64,000 nucleotides of DNA from Rhizobiales bacterium GAS188 (lineage in GTDB: Bacteria; Pseudomonadota; Alphaproteobacteria; Rhizobiales; Beijerinckiaceae), in contig FNSS01000001.1 of assembly GCA_900104855.1 (NCBI GenBank), positions 558,001 through 622,000 on the forward strand, in the 5' to 3' direction. Position numbers and translations under genes: made by a program. Within the stretch, counting starts at the first letter, position 1. Every line of letters begins with the position of its first letter. This document shows positions 8,230 to 16,356 of the stretch, one piece after another. Under the pieces are notes generated by a model that was given only the letters and a program-made list of their open reading frames with translations, was not told the origin of the DNA and made no database searches.

Positions 8230-8787
8230 ATGCCGTCTGAGTTGCTTCCGACATTCAAATATCATCTGGACCCACTGGCAACGGGATCAATTGTCAGTTC
8301 CTCCAACGAGTGCGTCGTGTGCGGAAGGGAGCGCGGCTATATCTATTGCGGCCCGGTTTATGCCGAAGAGGATTACGATAGCTGCATTTGCCCGTGGTGC
8401 ATTGCGGATGGCAGTGCACATGACAAACTGGGTGTGACATTTCACGACGATGCCAGCGTTCCCGGTGGAAGTTTCCCGGATGTGTCGGATGTGAGCCCGG
8501 AGATTGTGAGCGAAGTTTGCCAGCGAACGCCCGGATTTGGTGGCTGGCAGCAGGAGCAATGGTTCACCTGTTGTGACGATGCCGGCGTATTCCTGGGGCA
8601 GGCCGGCCGAAAGGAACTGGAGTCCAAATGGCCTGAGGCAATTCCGAAATTGCGGGAATCGACGGGATTGAAGGGAGATGCCTGGCAGGAGCTCCTCAAG
8701 GCGCTTGATCGGGATCACGGCCCCACAGCCTATGTTTTTCGATGCCGCCACTGCCAGGCTTTTGGGGCATATCAGGACACGAACTAA
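8230..8787 (+). CDS. CbrC/UPF0167 family cysteine-rich protein, copy 2
   Basis: Identical in translation to the gene at 6760-7317, displaced by 1,470 bases, with the same upstream sequence, so both copies should be expressed alike. The cysteine pairs are all retained. The duplication doubles the dose of an uncharacterised, probably metal-binding protein. The neighbouring lyase and sigma factor fragments were copied with it but cannot function. Confidence 0.8.
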   Translation: MPSELLPTFKYHLDPLATGSIVSSSNECVVCGRERGYIYCGPVYAEEDYDSCICPWCIADGSAHDKLGVTFHDDASVPGGSFPDVSDVSPEIVSEVCQRTPGFGGWQQEQWFTCCDDAGVFLGQAGRKELESKWPEAIPKLRESTGLKGDAWQELLKALDRDHGPTAYVFRCRHCQAFGAYQDTN

Positions 8788-8800
8788 GTAGACTGGCGGC

Positions 8801-9032
8801 GCTCGCCAACATCGCCTTCGGCTGCGACGATGTCGATATGGGCAAGGTCGCGACCCTGATGGGTCAGCGCGGCTGGCTGCCCGGCATGGTGCGCACCCCG
8901 CCGAGCCTGCACCTGATGCTGTCGCTGCATCATGCGCAGGCGCGCGAGGCCTATGTGACGGATGTCGCGGCCTGCGTCGAGGCAGCGCGCGGCGGAGAGA
9001 ACGTCACCGCGACGAGCGCGAGCTATGCTTGA
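8801..9032 (+). pseudogene. 3' fragment of PLP lyase gene, copy 3
   Basis: Identical to the fragment at 7331-7562. It again begins 13 bases after the CbrC-type stop codon and ends with TATSASYA. It carries only the C-terminal small-domain part of the enzyme. Confidence 0.85.
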
Positions 9033-9057
9033 GGCGGATGGGCTGCGCCGGCGCCCA

Positions 9058-9270
9058 CCTCTCCCCTTGCGGGAGAGGTCGGAGCCTGAGCGAAGCGAAG
9101 GCTCCGGGTGAGGGGGGCAGCTGCTGCCGTCGAGAGCCGGGCCAGGGCGTCCATCCCGGCGCGAAGCTTGCCTCTATTGCCTATTGGTCGGTCCGCCCGG
9201 GGTCGGCGCTGCCCCCCTCACCCGCTCCTCGCCTGGCGGCTCGGATCGACCTCTCCCACAAGGGGAGAGG
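9058..9270. repeat. Long palindromic intergenic element, copy 3
   Basis: Identical to the element at 7588-7800. It lies between the lyase fragment and the intact sigma factor gene, converging on both. Confidence 0.8.
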
Positions 9271-9306
9271 TGGACGCGCCCGGCGCACGGCGCGCGCAAC
9301 CCGGCC

Positions 9307-10221
9307 TCACCCCGGCACATACACCTCCGCGCCCTCGATCGCGTAGCGCGCATAGCGGAAATCGCGGATAGTCCCGATCCTGTCATCGGCCCATTCCAGG
9401 AGAACGAAATAGCTCGGCGCGCCGGCCGGATCGCTGGGGTCGAGCACCAGCAGAGCCGGGCGCCTGTCGACGAAGCCCCCGACGAGATGCCAATCCGGAA
9501 TGCGCGAATAATTGTGGAAGTAGTTGCCCACTGCCTTGGCGCCCTGGAGTCGAAGCCGGTTGACGAGCTCGAGGCGAACTTCGTCGGCGAGCATGTCGCG
9601 GATCGTGTCGAAGTCGCGTGCGTTGAAGCGGTCGACATAGGCCGACAGCAGCGAGCGCTCGGGTTCGGCCAATGCGGGAACGGGAAGATCATCGGGCTCG
9701 TTTGCGAGCTCGCGCAGGCGTTCGCGCCCACGATGCAAGGCGGCCTTGACGGTCGGGAGGCTGCTCTCGGTGACCGAGCCGATCTCCTGCAGCGAATAGC
9801 CGAGCACGTCCATGAGGATGACGCTCGAGCGTTGCGTGACCGGGAGCCGCATGAAGGCGCGCAAGCTCGTGGCCGCGACCTGGCGATCCTCCGTTGCCCT
9901 TGAAGGGTCGACGATCATGTCGGGATCCTCATCGGAGTAGATGGCCTCCTGCCGGGCCCGGCGCCGCAGGAAATCCAGTGCCGCATTATGCGCGATGCGA
10001 AACAGCCAACCTTCCGGATTGGCGAGCGGTCCCGCCTTGGCGAAGGCCTCGATCGCCTTCACCAGCGCCTCCTGGACCACATCCTCGCCATCGACCACCG
10101 AACCGGTCATGCGGGCGCAGTAGCGATGCAGCTTCGGCCGCAACTCGCCCAGAAGCCGGTCGAGACCGTTGCGAGCTTCCTGGTTATGCGCTCCTTGGAG
10201 GCCGGTCGCGGTTCCGCTCAT
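9307..10221 (-). CDS. ECF-type RNA polymerase sigma factor with C-terminal SnoaL-like domain
   Basis: Protein of 304 residues. Region 2 covers about 22-90 (YCARMTGSVVDGEDVVQEA, GWLFRIAHNAALDFLRRR). Region 4 covers about 118-172 (LPVTQRSSVILMDVLGYSLQEIG, TVKAALHRGRERL). A C-terminal extension from about 190 resembles SnoaL/NTF2 folds (AYVDRFNARDFDTIRDMLAD, YFHNYSRIPDW). Such extensions are known in ECF groups that have no classical anti-sigma factor, where the extension itself modulates activity. A small ABM-like gene lies 107 bases upstream on the same strand. The 3' end of this gene is duplicated twice to the left. The target promoters are unknown. Confidence 0.88.
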   Translation of the reverse strand: MSGTATGLQGAHNQEARNGLDRLLGELRPKLHRYCARMTGSVVDGEDVVQEALVKAIEAFAKAGPLANPEGWLFRIAHNAALDFLRRRARQEAIYSDEDPDMIVDPSRATEDRQVAATSLRAFMRLPVTQRSSVILMDVLGYSLQEIGSVTESSLPTVKAALHRGRERLRELANEPDDLPVPALAEPERSLLSAYVDRFNARDFDTIRDMLADEVRLELVNRLRLQGAKAVGNYFHNYSRIPDWHLVGGFVDRRPALLVLDPSDPAGAPSYFVLLEWADDRIGTIRDFRYARYAIEGAEVYVPG

Positions 10222-10328
10222 GAGCCCTCATCAGCCATGGCGGCGATCCGGTCGCCGGATGCGAGGCGGCCGCCAGCACGCCGAGCATCAGCTAATTTAT
10301 GCAATCGACACGTCATTCGCCAAATATC
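10222..10328. other. Intergenic region upstream of the sigma factor gene
   Basis: These 107 bases separate the ABM-like gene from the sigma factor gene on the same strand. The sigma factor promoter or leader should be here. I see no convincing -35/-10 pair. Confidence 0.3.
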
Positions 10329-10631
10329 TCACTCACCAAGCATCCGATAATTGCCGATGACGGTCGCGTCATTCGCCAGCGGCTGCTCGAGGCAACGCTC
10401 CTTGATGCCGCTGCGGAAGGATCGAAAGGCTTCGAGCTCTGGAAGCCGGCCCGCGCCCTCCTCGCTCTCGAACACGATATGCACGAAGCTGCCATCGCCG
10501 AGCTTCAAGGCCAGATAGCGGACGTCTTGCGGCGAGGTGGCCCGCAATTCCTCGAACACCTTCTCGATCAGGCGCTCATTCTCCTGCACCCTCTCGGGCT
10601 TCGTCTTATAGCGTATCAGGGCCTGTTTCAT
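10329..10631 (-). CDS. Small dimeric alpha/beta-barrel (ABM-like) protein
   Basis: 100-residue protein, MKQALIRYKTKPERVQENERL...DGSFVHIVFE...YRMLGE. The alternating strand-helix pattern and the YKTKPERVQENERLI start resemble the antibiotic biosynthesis monooxygenase/ferredoxin-like superfamily. ATG 10631 is chosen over the ATG two codons earlier because GGGAG stands 7-8 bases before it. It precedes the sigma factor gene in the same direction and may share its operon. Members can be cofactor-free monooxygenases or plain binding proteins; no catalytic residue can be assigned here. Confidence 0.65.
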   Translation of the reverse strand: MKQALIRYKTKPERVQENERLIEKVFEELRATSPQDVRYLALKLGDGSFVHIVFESEEGAGRLPELEAFRSFRSGIKERCLEQPLANDATVIGNYRMLGE

Positions 10632-10870
10632 CAGCATTCTCCCAGGATCGCGCCGCCGCCATCGGCGCGGCGCAAGTGAAATCCGCCGGCCGCCGGCACG
10701 AGAGCCCCTGCCCTCCCGCCAACCGCCTTCCTGATGAAGACGTTCGAGGCTGCCAAAAGGATTCGGAAAATATTCGCCTCGCCGCGAATCTTTTCGCTCC
10801 CACCATTCGTCTCACCGTCGAGAGGTCGCAATCGGCGACCCGCATGAGCGTCACCCCGGACGGAGATCGC

Positions 10871-11629
10871 ATGATGCACAACAACCCGATCGTTTCCCGA
10901 GACGAATGGCTCACGGCTCGCAGGGAGCTCTTGTACAAGGAAAAGAAGCTCACGCGGCAGCGGGACCGATTGAACGCCGAGCGTCGCGCCCTCCCCTGGG
11001 TGAAGGTCGAAAAGCCCTATGTGTTCGACGGTCCGAACGGGCCTGTGGCGCTCGCCGATCTCTTCGACGGCCGCAGCCAGCTGATCATCTATCACTTCAT
11101 GTTCGGGCCCGGATGGCAGCAAGGCTGCCCGAGCTGCTCCCTCATCGCCGACCAGTTCGACAGTGCCCTCGTGCATCTCGAACACCGCGATGTGACGCTG
11201 GTTGCCGTGTCGCGTGCGACCTTGCCTGAGATCGAAGCCTTCAGGAAGCGCATGGGCTGGCGCTTCACATGGGTCTCGTCCCACGACAACGGTTTCAACG
11301 CCGATTATCGCGTGTCCTTCACCAAGGACGAAATGACGAAGGGCGAGTTCGACTACAATTACGGCCTGAACGCGTTCCCGCGCGAAGAAGCTCCGGGCGC
11401 CAGCGTCTTCTACAAGGATGCGGCCGGCGAGGTCTTCCACACCTATTCCTGCTATGCGCGCGGCGCCGAACCGTTGATCGGCACCTACGCCTATCTCGAC
11501 CTCACGCCGAAGGGCCGCGACGAAGCGCAATTGCCGTTCCCTATGGCCTGGATCCGCCACCATGATCGCTACGTCGACAACCCTGTCGCCAAGGGCAAGG
11601 CGTCGGCACGCGATACGGCTGCGGCGTAG
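10871..11629 (+). CDS. DUF899 family thioredoxin-fold protein
   Basis: About 252 residues. The hallmark is FMFGPGWQQGCPSCSLIADQF, a CxxC-like pair in the GCPSCS segment placed after strand IIYHF, followed by VAVSRATLPEIEAFRKRMGW. The DUF899 family has a thioredoxin fold and is often called a DUF899 or AhpC/Tsa-like protein; its substrate is unknown. ATG 10871 and 10874 are adjacent; GGAG at 10862-10865 serves both. It is divergent from the ABM-like gene and followed 13 bases later by the DHA2 exporter, whose GGAGG site overlaps its stop codon, so the two form an operon. Confidence 0.82.
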   Translation: MMHNNPIVSRDEWLTARRELLYKEKKLTRQRDRLNAERRALPWVKVEKPYVFDGPNGPVALADLFDGRSQLIIYHFMFGPGWQQGCPSCSLIADQFDSALVHLEHRDVTLVAVSRATLPEIEAFRKRMGWRFTWVSSHDNGFNADYRVSFTKDEMTKGEFDYNYGLNAFPREEAPGASVFYKDAAGEVFHTYSCYARGAEPLIGTYAYLDLTPKGRDEAQLPFPMAWIRHHDRYVDNPVAKGKASARDTAAA

Positions 11630-11642
11630 GAGGCGAAACATC

Positions 11643-13043
11643 ATGAATGCATCGAACGAGATCACGACGAAGCGCTGGGTGCTGGCCCTCACTTCGGCTG
11701 CGTCCTTCATCGTCATCCTCGACGCCATGGTCGTCACGACCGCCTTGAGCGCCATCCGGATCGATCTCGGCGCTTCGATCGAGGTGCTGGAGTGGACGGT
11801 GAATGCCTATAATCTGAGCTTCGCGGTGCTGCTCCTGACCGGCGCAGCACTCGGCGACCGCTTCGGGCGAAAGCGCATGTTCACGCTCGGCCTCGCCATC
11901 TTCGTCGCGGCCTCGGCCGGCTGCGCGCTCGCCGGGAATGCCTATTGGCTGGTCGCGGCGCGGGCCGCCCAGGGCGCCGGCGCGGCGCTGGTGATGCCGC
12001 TCGCCATGGCGCTCCTGAGCGCAGCCTACCCTCCCCAGGAGCGAGGCAAGGCGCTCGGAATCTATAGCGGCCTCATCGGACTTGCCCTCATTGTGGGCCC
12101 GGTGCTCGGCGGCGCGGTCGTCGAGGGCTTGACCTGGCAGTGGATCTTCTGGATCAACCTGCCGCTCGGCTTCATCGTCATTGCGCTCATTCGCATGCGC
12201 ATCGAGGAGAGCTTCGGGCCGGGCACCAGCATCGACTTTGCGGGCGTGGCGCTGGTGACCGGCGCGGCGCTCGGGATCGTCTGGGGGCTGATGCGCGGCA
12301 ACCGCGCGGGCTGGACCAGCCCCGAGGTGCTCATCGCGATGGCCGCAGGCGCGCTCCTCGCCATCGCCTTCATCCGCTTCGAGCTCGGTTCCGCCGAGCC
12401 GATGGTGCCGATGCGCTTCTTCCGCTCCCGCAGCTTCTCCTCGGCGATCGGCGCGAGCTTCCTCTTCTACGCCGCGATGTACGGCGTCGTGTTCTTCCTG
12501 CCGCTATTCCTGCAGGTCGCGCAGGGCAATGGGCCGCTCGGCGCCGGCTTGCGGCTGCTGCCCTGGACCGCGACGCTGTTCGTGGTGGCGCCGCTCGCCG
12601 GCGGCCTCGTCAACCGGATCGGCGAACGACCGCTCGTCGTCTGCGGGCTCACCTTGCAAGCCGTCGGAATGGCATGGATCGGGCTGATCGCTACGCCCGA
12701 TCTCGCCTATGGGAAGCTCATCATTCCGTTGATCCTGGCGGGCTCCGGCGTCTCGATGGCGATGCCCGCCGCCCAGAACGCCGCCATGAGCGCGGTCGCC
12801 AAAGCCGAAATCGGCAAGGCCTCCGGCATCTTCAACATGTTCCGCTTCCTCGGCGGCGTGTCCGGGATCGCGATCCTGGTCGCAGTGTTCGCCGAGACCG
12901 GCAGCTTCGGCTCTCCCCAGGCGTTCAGCGCCGGGTTCGTGCCGGGGATCGGCGTCTCGGCGGTCCTGTCGCTTGCCGCCGCGATCGCCGGCATGGGATT
13001 GCCCGGACGCAGCAAGCTCCAGCTGATGCCGGCCAAGGCGTAG
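11643..13043 (+). CDS. MFS transporter, DHA2 (EmrB/QacA) family, 14 helices
   Basis: Proton-driven drug exporter of 466 residues. Motif A reads GDRFGRKRMF after the second helix. Motif C in helix 5 reads GLIGLALIVGPVLGG, typical of antiporters, and the conserved LGASIEVLEWTVNAY is that of DHA2 members. ATG 11643 has GGAGG 9 bases upstream; an upstream in-frame start would extend into the DUF899 gene and adds only basic residues. Its companion DUF899 gene suggests a stress or detoxification unit. The substrate is not predictable. Confidence 0.88.
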   Translation: MNASNEITTKRWVLALTSAASFIVILDAMVVTTALSAIRIDLGASIEVLEWTVNAYNLSFAVLLLTGAALGDRFGRKRMFTLGLAIFVAASAGCALAGNAYWLVAARAAQGAGAALVMPLAMALLSAAYPPQERGKALGIYSGLIGLALIVGPVLGGAVVEGLTWQWIFWINLPLGFIVIALIRMRIEESFGPGTSIDFAGVALVTGAALGIVWGLMRGNRAGWTSPEVLIAMAAGALLAIAFIRFELGSAEPMVPMRFFRSRSFSSAIGASFLFYAAMYGVVFFLPLFLQVAQGNGPLGAGLRLLPWTATLFVVAPLAGGLVNRIGERPLVVCGLTLQAVGMAWIGLIATPDLAYGKLIIPLILAGSGVSMAMPAAQNAAMSAVAKAEIGKASGIFNMFRFLGGVSGIAILVAVFAETGSFGSPQAFSAGFVPGIGVSAVLSLAAAIAGMGLPGRSKLQLMPAKA

Positions 13044-13050
13044 CGCCAAG

Positions 13051-14784
13051 CTAAAGCGGGGTGACGCGCACCGTCAGCACGGCGGCCCGGCCATCATCGA
13101 GCGCCGCGAGGCAACGGTCGATGGCGGCGGAGACATCCTCAGGATCGCGCACGCATTCGCCATAGGCGCCGAAGGCACGGGCCACCTCCTCGAAGCGCCG
13201 CTCCTCGCCCTGGCGGCCACTTTCGAGGCTCGCCAGGAACTTGTCGCTCTCGGCCGCCGCGCCCTTCGGATAGACCCGCAAGGTCGAGGATTTGACCGCC
13301 TGCCAGCCGCGATTATCGAGCACGATGGTGAAGATCGGCAGCTGGTAATGCTGGGCGGCCGCGTAGACGGAATCAGGCGCCGAGAAATGGAAGGAGCCGT
13401 CGCCGATGATCTGCACCACGCGGCGATCCGGACGTGCGAGCTTGATGCCGAGCGCCATGCCGCCGCTATAGCCGAGGCCGGCGCCGCCGAGACCCACATA
13501 GCTCCGCGGCCTCGTGCGCGGGATCTGCTCCTGCACGGAGAGCGTGTTGCGGATCGATTCATTGAGGACGATATCGTCCGCGCCGAGCTTGCCGGCGAGC
13601 ACCGCGCACAGATAATCTGGCGAGATGGCATCGCTTTCGCCTAGCTTGGCGGCAGCGGCGGCGAGGCGCTGGCGGCGCGCCTCACGCGCCGGCGCGAAGC
13701 TCGCGAGGCGCGCGGCGGCCTCTTGGCGATAGGCGGCGCCGGCGCGGGCCTGCACGATCTCCAGCACCTGGCGCAGCACAATGGTGCAATCGCCCTGGAT
13801 GCGCATATCGGTCGCAAAGCCCCACATCGGGAAATCGGCCTTCAGCGGATCGATATCGACCTGCAGCCAGCGCATCTGCGCAGCGCGCGGCGCATATTTC
13901 GGCAGGAACGGCACATCGACGTCGAGGAGCAGGCCGAGATCGGCGCCCTCCATCGCGGCGACCGGATCAAAGCCCGCAAAGCAGGGCGAGTCATGGGGGA
14001 TGTTGAGATCGAGCCCGTTATGCTCGACGACGCGGATGCCGCATTCGCGCGCCAATGCATCGAGGACCGCCACCGCCTCCGGCTTGCGGCCGAGATAGGC
14101 GGTGATGGCGATCGGGTGCTTGGCCGCCATCAGCGCCTCGGCGAAGGCTTCGGCGCGCGCCGGCTCGACGCCCCCGACCTGCACCGGGCCGTATTTCGCC
14201 TCGGGAAAGCCGGGCATGGCCTGGCCTTCGATGGTCTCGGCCAAGGTCTCGCGCGGCAGCATCATGTAGACCGGTCCCGGCGGATCGCTCTGCATGAAGG
14301 CGTGGCCGCGGCGCAGGGCCTCCTTGGCGACGACGCCGGAGGGCAGCGAATATTCCCATTTCACATAGGGGCGCACGATGCTCGCAATGTCGAAGGGATC
14401 CTGCACGAAATGCACATAGGCGTCGCGCGACCCCGGCAGCTCGCCGCGCAGCGTATAGGGCGCACGCCCGGCCATCAGCAGCACCGGAAGGCGATAGCGG
14501 AACAGGTTCTGCATCGCCATCGCGGCATTCGCCGTGCCAGCATCGACATGCACGAGGACGGCCTGGCCGCGCCCGGTCGCCAGCGCATAGCCGCCCGCCA
14601 TATGCACCGCGACCGTCTCATGCGGGCACAAGATGACCTGCGGATGCGGGCGCCCTTCCTGGTCCCAGCGGGCCATCTCCTCGATGATCGAGACGTGATC
14701 CGTGCCGAGATTGGCGAAAATGTAGTCGATGCCGAGCTCGGTGAGACCTTCGAGAAAATAATGCGCGGCGGATCGGTTACTCAT
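13051..14784 (-). CDS. Thiamine diphosphate-dependent enzyme, acetolactate synthase-like large subunit
   Basis: 577 residues with the three-domain layout of the POX/ALS superfamily. The N-terminal pyrimidine domain has the catalytic Glu in CPHETVAVHMAGGYA (E56). The central DHS-like domain is ITAYLGRKPEAVAVLD and onwards. The C-terminal pyrophosphate domain has IGDGSFHFSAPDSVYAAAQ followed by LDNRGW. It diverges from true IlvB; the residues that bind FAD and branched-chain regulators are not obvious, so oxalyl-CoA decarboxylase-like or benzoylformate decarboxylase-like chemistry is as likely as acetolactate synthesis. An MFS permease gene lies upstream on the same strand across a 7-bp repeat array, and a divergent monooxygenase follows, suggesting catabolism of an aromatic or keto acid. 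Confidence 0.8.
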   Translation of the reverse strand: MSNRSAAHYFLEGLTELGIDYIFANLGTDHVSIIEEMARWDQEGRPHPQVILCPHETVAVHMAGGYALATGRGQAVLVHVDAGTANAAMAMQNLFRYRLPVLLMAGRAPYTLRGELPGSRDAYVHFVQDPFDIASIVRPYVKWEYSLPSGVVAKEALRRGHAFMQSDPPGPVYMMLPRETLAETIEGQAMPGFPEAKYGPVQVGGVEPARAEAFAEALMAAKHPIAITAYLGRKPEAVAVLDALARECGIRVVEHNGLDLNIPHDSPCFAGFDPVAAMEGADLGLLLDVDVPFLPKYAPRAAQMRWLQVDIDPLKADFPMWGFATDMRIQGDCTIVLRQVLEIVQARAGAAYRQEAAARLASFAPAREARRQRLAAAAAKLGESDAISPDYLCAVLAGKLGADDIVLNESIRNTLSVQEQIPRTRPRSYVGLGGAGLGYSGGMALGIKLARPDRRVVQIIGDGSFHFSAPDSVYAAAQHYQLPIFTIVLDNRGWQAVKSSTLRVYPKGAAAESDKFLASLESGRQGEERRFEEVARAFGAYGECVRDPEDVSAAIDRCLAALDDGRAAVLTVRVTPL

Positions 14785-14816
14785 GGCTTATCCTGGTGGG
14801 AGTGAGGAGTGAATGG

Positions 14817-15003
14817 CGAGTAGCGAGTAGCGAGTAGCGAGTAGCGAGTAGTTAGTAGTTAGTAGTTTTAGTAGTTAGTAGTTAGTAGAATGTATCAAAA
14901 TATTGGCAACATAATTAATATAAGATATTTAGCTCATTATTTCTCTATTCTCTATTCTCTATTCTCTATTCTCTATTCGCTACTGGCTACTCGCTATTCG
15001 CCA
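14817..15003. repeat. Inverted arrays of a 7-bp unit (GCGAGTA / TTCTCTA-TTCGCTA)
   Basis: The left part is five copies of GCGAGTA (14817-14851), then GTTAGTA-type heptads to about 14888. An AT-rich stretch (14889-14940) follows, then five TTCTCTA heptads and TTCGCTA, CTGGCTA and CTCGCTA units (to about 15003). The two sides run in opposite orientation and could pair over tens of bases. A related array is at 20884-21060. The right side overlaps the end of the MFS gene. Confidence 0.8.
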
Positions 15004-16197
15004 CTCCCCGCTCGCGACGATGCGCGGCGCTGTCTCCTTGATCATCAGCATCGATGCCGCGACGACGAGTTGCGCCACGACCGCGATTCCCAGAGTGGCG
15101 GTGAGGCTGACGAGGTCGACAAGCACACCGCCGACGAGCGGCATGAGGGTGGTGCCGATGATCACGCCGAAGAAATTGGTCATGCCGAGCGCCGCGCCCC
15201 TGATCTCGTCCGAGACGGTCTCACTCACGCAAGTCGCGAGCACCACCGGCAGTAGGCCGAAGCCGCAGAACCCGCAGATCATCATGAGGGCGAAGATCGG
15301 CCAAAAGCCATAGCCTCCGGCGAGATAGAGGGCGAGCGCCGCGGCGCTTGCGAGGGCGCTCACGAAGACAACCGGGCGGCGTCCGAAATGGTCGGAGGCG
15401 AGCGGCACCAGGATCTGCCCGGCGGCGCCGGCGAAGCCCCAGCCCGAAGCGACGAGGCCGGCATCGACCAGGTCGAAGCCGCGGATCTTCGTGAGGTAGA
15501 GGACGTTGAAGCCGACGCAGATCTGCAGCCAGGAGAGAACGGCGCAGCCCGCGACGGTGATGAAGACGAGCGAAGGATTGCGCAAAAGGCCAAGCGCGCT
15601 CCGCCAATCGGCGGTCGCCTCGCGGCGCGACGGCGGCTCGCGCATGACGAGGCTCAAGGCGGCAAAGATCAGCAAGGTGACGAGGCCGATGAGCGGGAAG
15701 ACGGCGCGCCAGCCGAGCCAGTTGGTCATGCGGGTGATGATGTAGGCCCCGAGGCCGACGCCGATCAGCGTATAGCCGAGGGTGAAGATCGCCTGATTGA
15801 TGCCGCGCCGATGCGGCGCCGATTCCTCGTTGATGGTCGCCTGGCCGACCGACCAGCCGACCCCGTCGCCGATACCCAACAGGTCGCGGACGAGGAACAT
15901 CGACAGGAAGCCTTGCGCGAGCCCCATCGCACCGGTCATCAGCCCGACGAAGCCGACGGCCGGCAGCAGCACCCGCCGCCGCCCATGGCGATCCGACAAG
16001 TAGCCGCCGATCCAGCTCGCGATCGCCCAGGTCACGGAGGTGCCGGAGATCAAGAAGCCCATCTGCCAGCCCGCCAGCTGGAACTCCGGCACGATCACCG
16101 GAAAGATCATGCCGATGCCGAAGCGGTTGAGGCCGACAGTGCCCCAGAACAAGGTGAGCAAGCCGACGATCAAGAATTCGTAGCGGGTGGGTCTCAT
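14980..16197 (-). CDS. MFS transporter, metabolite/H+ symporter-like, 12 helices
   Basis: 405 residues. Motif A in the first half is GGYLSDRHGRRRVLLP, and an equivalent SDHFGRRPVVF appears in the second half. About 12 hydrophobic segments are seen. The fold resembles aromatic-acid or sialic-acid-type symporters. The last residues, SGEWRIASSQ, are encoded by the heptad repeat array and are unlikely to be functional. Upstream lies the divergent monooxygenase promoter region. It probably imports the substrate for the ThDP enzyme and the monooxygenase, which is inferred from position. Confidence 0.8.
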   Translation of the reverse strand: MRPTRYEFLIVGLLTLFWGTVGLNRFGIGMIFPVIVPEFQLAGWQMGFLISGTSVTWAIASWIGGYLSDRHGRRRVLLPAVGFVGLMTGAMGLAQGFLSMFLVRDLLGIGDGVGWSVGQATINEESAPHRRGINQAIFTLGYTLIGVGLGAYIITRMTNWLGWRAVFPLIGLVTLLIFAALSLVMREPPSRREATADWRSALGLLRNPSLVFITVAGCAVLSWLQICVGFNVLYLTKIRGFDLVDAGLVASGWGFAGAAGQILVPLASDHFGRRPVVFVSALASAAALALYLAGGYGFWPIFALMMICGFCGFGLLPVVLATCVSETVSDEIRGAALGMTNFFGVIIGTTLMPLVGGVLVDLVSLTATLGIAVVAQLVVAASMLMIKETAPRIVASGEWRIASSQ

Positions 16198-16289
16198 AGC
16201 CGGCCTCCCCTCACCTCGTCGCCCGGGCGGCTCTCACGGCCGGCCTCTGCGGCGCTGCGGCTGCATCCTGGCGCGCCGACACGGCCAAA

Positions 16290-16317
16290 TTGACAGACGT
16301 CTGATGAATTGTAAAGT
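16290..16317 (+). promoter_or_regulatory. Candidate sigma70 promoter with internal palindrome
   Basis: TTGACA (16290-16295), a 16-base spacer and TAAAGT (16312-16317) stand about 40 bases before the monooxygenase ATG at 16357. A perfect palindrome CAGACGTCTG (16294-16303) overlaps the -35 end and the spacer, where a repressor would block polymerase. The bound regulator is not encoded next to it. Confidence 0.55.
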
Positions 16318-16356
16318 ATGCGTGGTTTGAGTAATGGCGAAGCAGCAGGGGTTCAA

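Larger units (their letters stand above)
6538..9515. repeat. Exact tandem duplication, unit 1,470 bp, about 2.03 copies
   Basis: Bases 6538-8045 match 8008-9515 at an offset of 1,470 as far as I could compare by eye. One unit contains a cysteine-rich CbrC-type gene, the 3' end of the PLP lyase gene, a palindromic element and the 3' end of the sigma factor gene. The identity suggests a recent event. The outermost left copy of the lyase/sigma ends (5872-6537) differs at many positions and is older. Confidence 0.88.

Noticed and set aside
13051..14784. Acetolactate synthase IlvB for branched-chain amino acids
   Set aside because: There is no ilvN neighbour and the surroundings are catabolic; only superfamily membership is supported.
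14817..15003. CRISPR array
   Set aside because: The repeats are 7 bp without spacers, and no cas gene is present.
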